Assembly (NCBI RefSeq): GCF_046614675.1
Contig: NZ_JBKKJT010000004.1
Location: 248,001 to 312,000, forward strand
Length of the DNA stretch: 64,000 nucleotides
Reading direction: 5' to 3'
Source of the DNA: Chryseobacterium cupriresistens
Lineage (GTDB): Bacteria; Bacteroidota; Bacteroidia; Flavobacteriales; Weeksellaceae
The notes under the pieces: generated by a model
What the model was told of the DNA's origin: nothing
Seen by the model: the letters and a program-made list of their open reading frames with translations, nothing else
Database searches by the model: none
Translations under genes and position numbers: made by a program
Shown: one piece after another, positions 62,177 through 64,000 of the stretch
Layout: each line of letters starts with the position of its first letter
Numbering within the stretch: the stretch's first letter is position 1

Positions 62177-63964
62177 TTAATCATCTAAATTATCAAATAA
62201 AGTCGGTTGCAAATTATCACCTGCAGTGAAGCTCTTTGTAGTAGTTTCTATAAATGATTGAGGATTTGTCAAACATGTTTTTAGGACACTGCTGTTCATA
62301 AATTTATAACCTCTAAATCCAGTTGGATCAAGTTTAAAAAAAGGAGCTAAAGTTCTACTTAAAATGAATAATTTACTTCTTCCTGTACCTTTTTTATTAC
62401 CAATTGTACTTTGATGTAAATATCCATAATGAATAGCCAGATCTAAAATTTCTCTTAATTCATCATCTGGTAAATCATTTAATCCGACAGAAAAGACAAC
62501 TCGTTCAGTTCTCTCACTAACAAATATTTTACGAAACATACCTCCTAAGCCTGTTATCAAATTATACAACTTATCTGCCTTGCTTAATCTTTCAGTACTT
62601 GATACATCACCATGCTGTTCTATCACCTTTTTAAACTCATCTTCCAAAAATTTTTGAGAAAAATCATTAATGACTTCATTTTGGATTCTGATTGGGATAA
62701 AGTCAACATCATTTATATTTTTATTATCTCTTGATAAATGCTCCGAAAACATGGTTGATGCAGGTTCTAAAAAATACCGTATAATTCCTGAAGAAATATT
62801 TACTAAATTATCAAAACCAGCATAATTAAATGTCCCTCCTGATCTTCCCGCAATTAAACTTTTTACATATTCGGATGTTGCATATCTTCTAGCTGCATCT
62901 GTACCCGCATAACTCTTGTCTTCATTTTCAAACTTCTCTTTTATTTCGTCGTATTTTTTATTTATTGCATTTTCTTGATTTGTATCATTTGGAAAAAAAG
63001 CTTTCGGATCAATTTCTTTGCCTAAATATTTTTGAATCCTCTTCGTTACAATGCTTTCAATTCTTTGATAATAATTTTTTCCAGATGATGTATAGATAGT
63101 TGCAATATTTATCTGAGAATAATCATGAGGATAATCAATTGTCTTATCGTTTACAGTATTATAGCTTTTGTAATCTAGTTGTGTTGAAATTTTTAAACTA
63201 ACAAATTTTGAAGTTCTATATGAAACCCAAGTATTTAAAATTTTTGTTTGGGTTATATTTAGATACCCCGCATCATCTATTAATAAAAAAAGAGCTTTAT
63301 CTTTAGGTAGAAAAGATAGTTCTTTTAATTTTAACAATATTGGATATAAAAAATCTAAGTAATTACATAAAGACCCCTTATATTCTTCAAGAGAATTAGG
63401 GTTCATTGCAATTCTTTTACAATATCCTTTACATTCTAACTGCATTTTATCAATAATTTTCACCATACTTTCAACACATTCAACTGAAGATGTAAATTCT
63501 GTTTCAAAATTATCAATTATTCCTCCAGACAAATCAACATACCATAGGAATACACTTTTGTAAAATTTTTCAATTTCGTCTTTATGATCATTAATTTCGT
63601 CTCTAAAAGTCAATAAATAATTAAAACATTTACTTGCAACATGTGTTGTCAATAAATGTTCATTAAAAAATGTATTAGAGTTACTTTTTAATCTCTCAAG
63701 TTCAGGATAATTAATATCTGTCAATTTGATTGGTACATATAAGCTAAAGTAATCTAAACCACTAATAGAACAATTTTTATCTATCATTTGACAATCAGGC
63801 ATCATATACCTAAACATCATACTTTTACCTGATCCTCTCGGTCCATTTAAAAATGTATGCCCAACTTCTCTTACTTGATAAAAATCTGTAAAAACATCTA
63901 CAAAAAGTTCGTGAACTTCACTTGCGGTTACATCTTCAGGGGTTTTAACTTCGAATGGATTCAT
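62177..63964 (-). CDS. ORC/CDC6-like AAA ATPase
   Basis: A 595-residue P-loop ATPase. The N-terminus FTDFYQVREVGHTFLNGPRGSGKSMMFRY has Walker A GPRGSGKS at 41-48, and ALFLLIDDAGYL at 224-235 is the Walker B with two acidic residues. The C-terminal about 90 residues look like a winged helix (IRYFLEP, DLAIHYGYLHQSTIG). This matches the bacterial family called ORC-CDC6-like ATPases, which I recall from defence islands. It is the first gene of a two-gene operon, and its start lies 36 bp from the window edge. AT-rich composition suggests transfer. The partner gene's role must complement this motor. Confidence 0.75.
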   Translation of the reverse strand: MNPFEVKTPEDVTASEVHELFVDVFTDFYQVREVGHTFLNGPRGSGKSMMFRYMMPDCQMIDKNCSISGLDYFSLYVPIKLTDINYPELERLKSNSNTFFNEHLLTTHVASKCFNYLLTFRDEINDHKDEIEKFYKSVFLWYVDLSGGIIDNFETEFTSSVECVESMVKIIDKMQLECKGYCKRIAMNPNSLEEYKGSLCNYLDFLYPILLKLKELSFLPKDKALFLLIDDAGYLNITQTKILNTWVSYRTSKFVSLKISTQLDYKSYNTVNDKTIDYPHDYSQINIATIYTSSGKNYYQRIESIVTKRIQKYLGKEIDPKAFFPNDTNQENAINKKYDEIKEKFENEDKSYAGTDAARRYATSEYVKSLIAGRSGGTFNYAGFDNLVNISSGIIRYFLEPASTMFSEHLSRDNKNINDVDFIPIRIQNEVINDFSQKFLEDEFKKVIEQHGDVSSTERLSKADKLYNLITGLGGMFRKIFVSERTERVVFSVGLNDLPDDELREILDLAIHYGYLHQSTIGNKKGTGRSKLFILSRTLAPFFKLDPTGFRGYKFMNSSVLKTCLTNPQSFIETTTKSFTAGDNLQPTLFDNLDD

Positions 63965-64000
63965 AGTCAGATAGTTGTTCTATAAAATTTTTAATAAACT

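Overview
The window looks like a chromosomal segment of a Bacteroidota bacterium of the Flavobacteriia, most likely Chryseobacterium or a close Weeksellaceae relative. The evidence is the low-GC sequence, two large proteins ending in type IX secretion (T9SS) sorting domains, several TAnnTTTG-type -7 promoter elements, weak Shine-Dalgarno sequences, many A-rich starts, and flavobacterial DUF families. The genus is an inference; no rRNA or tRNA gene was found.

Layout. (1) 1-7.9 kb: ordinary accessory and housekeeping genes: a cut-off CPBP protease, a membrane-bound XRE regulator, a serine hydrolase, a cyclase-family protein, a Crp/Fnr regulator, an epoxide-hydrolase-like enzyme and an acyltransferase. 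(2) 7.9-9.3 kb: a field of MITE-like repeats with inverted ends around a small GIY-YIG nuclease gene. (3) 9.3-22.9 kb: a defence island. McrBC (type IV restriction) is followed by a small hypothetical gene, an XRE regulator, and an AT-rich Ssp/Dnd-like DNA phosphorothioation locus. That locus has a cysteine desulfurase on one strand and, convergently, an operon of DUF4007 (SspB-like), a large ATPase (SspC-like), a PP-loop/PAPS-reductase-like protein (SspD-like), a GIY-YIG nuclease and a DGQHR protein. The last two look like a split, nuclease-swapped counterpart of SspE. The same TTACG-N6-CGTAA dyad lies about 100 bp upstream of both mcrB and the desulfurase gene. (4) 23.1-29.9 kb: a chaperone-usher-like fimbrial cluster (two small subunits, a PapD-like chaperone, a tip-like protein, a large outer-membrane barrel) with an AraC regulator. 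(5) 30.1-48.0 kb: one 18-kb operon for a secondary lipid or glycolipid. It encodes two PUFA-synthase-like megaenzymes, a free ACP, a hydrolase, a tandem GT1 glycosyltransferase, two PapA-like acyltransferases and a membrane protein. A decayed duplicate of the operon's 5' end lies just upstream. (6) 48.9-61 kb: exported glutaminase, a giant PKD adhesin, a second T9SS cargo protein, an NTF2-like protein, an AraC regulator, a DUF1826 protein and a Cys-pair repeat secreted protein. (7) 61.2-64 kb: an AT-rich two-gene module of an ORC/CDC6-like ATPase and an unknown Rossmann-like protein, a candidate defence system.

The most promising undescribed systems are the Ssp variant with DGQHR plus GIY-YIG, the fimbrial cluster, the glycolipid synthase operon and the two-gene ATPase module. 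All functions come from reading motifs by eye; no database search was run.
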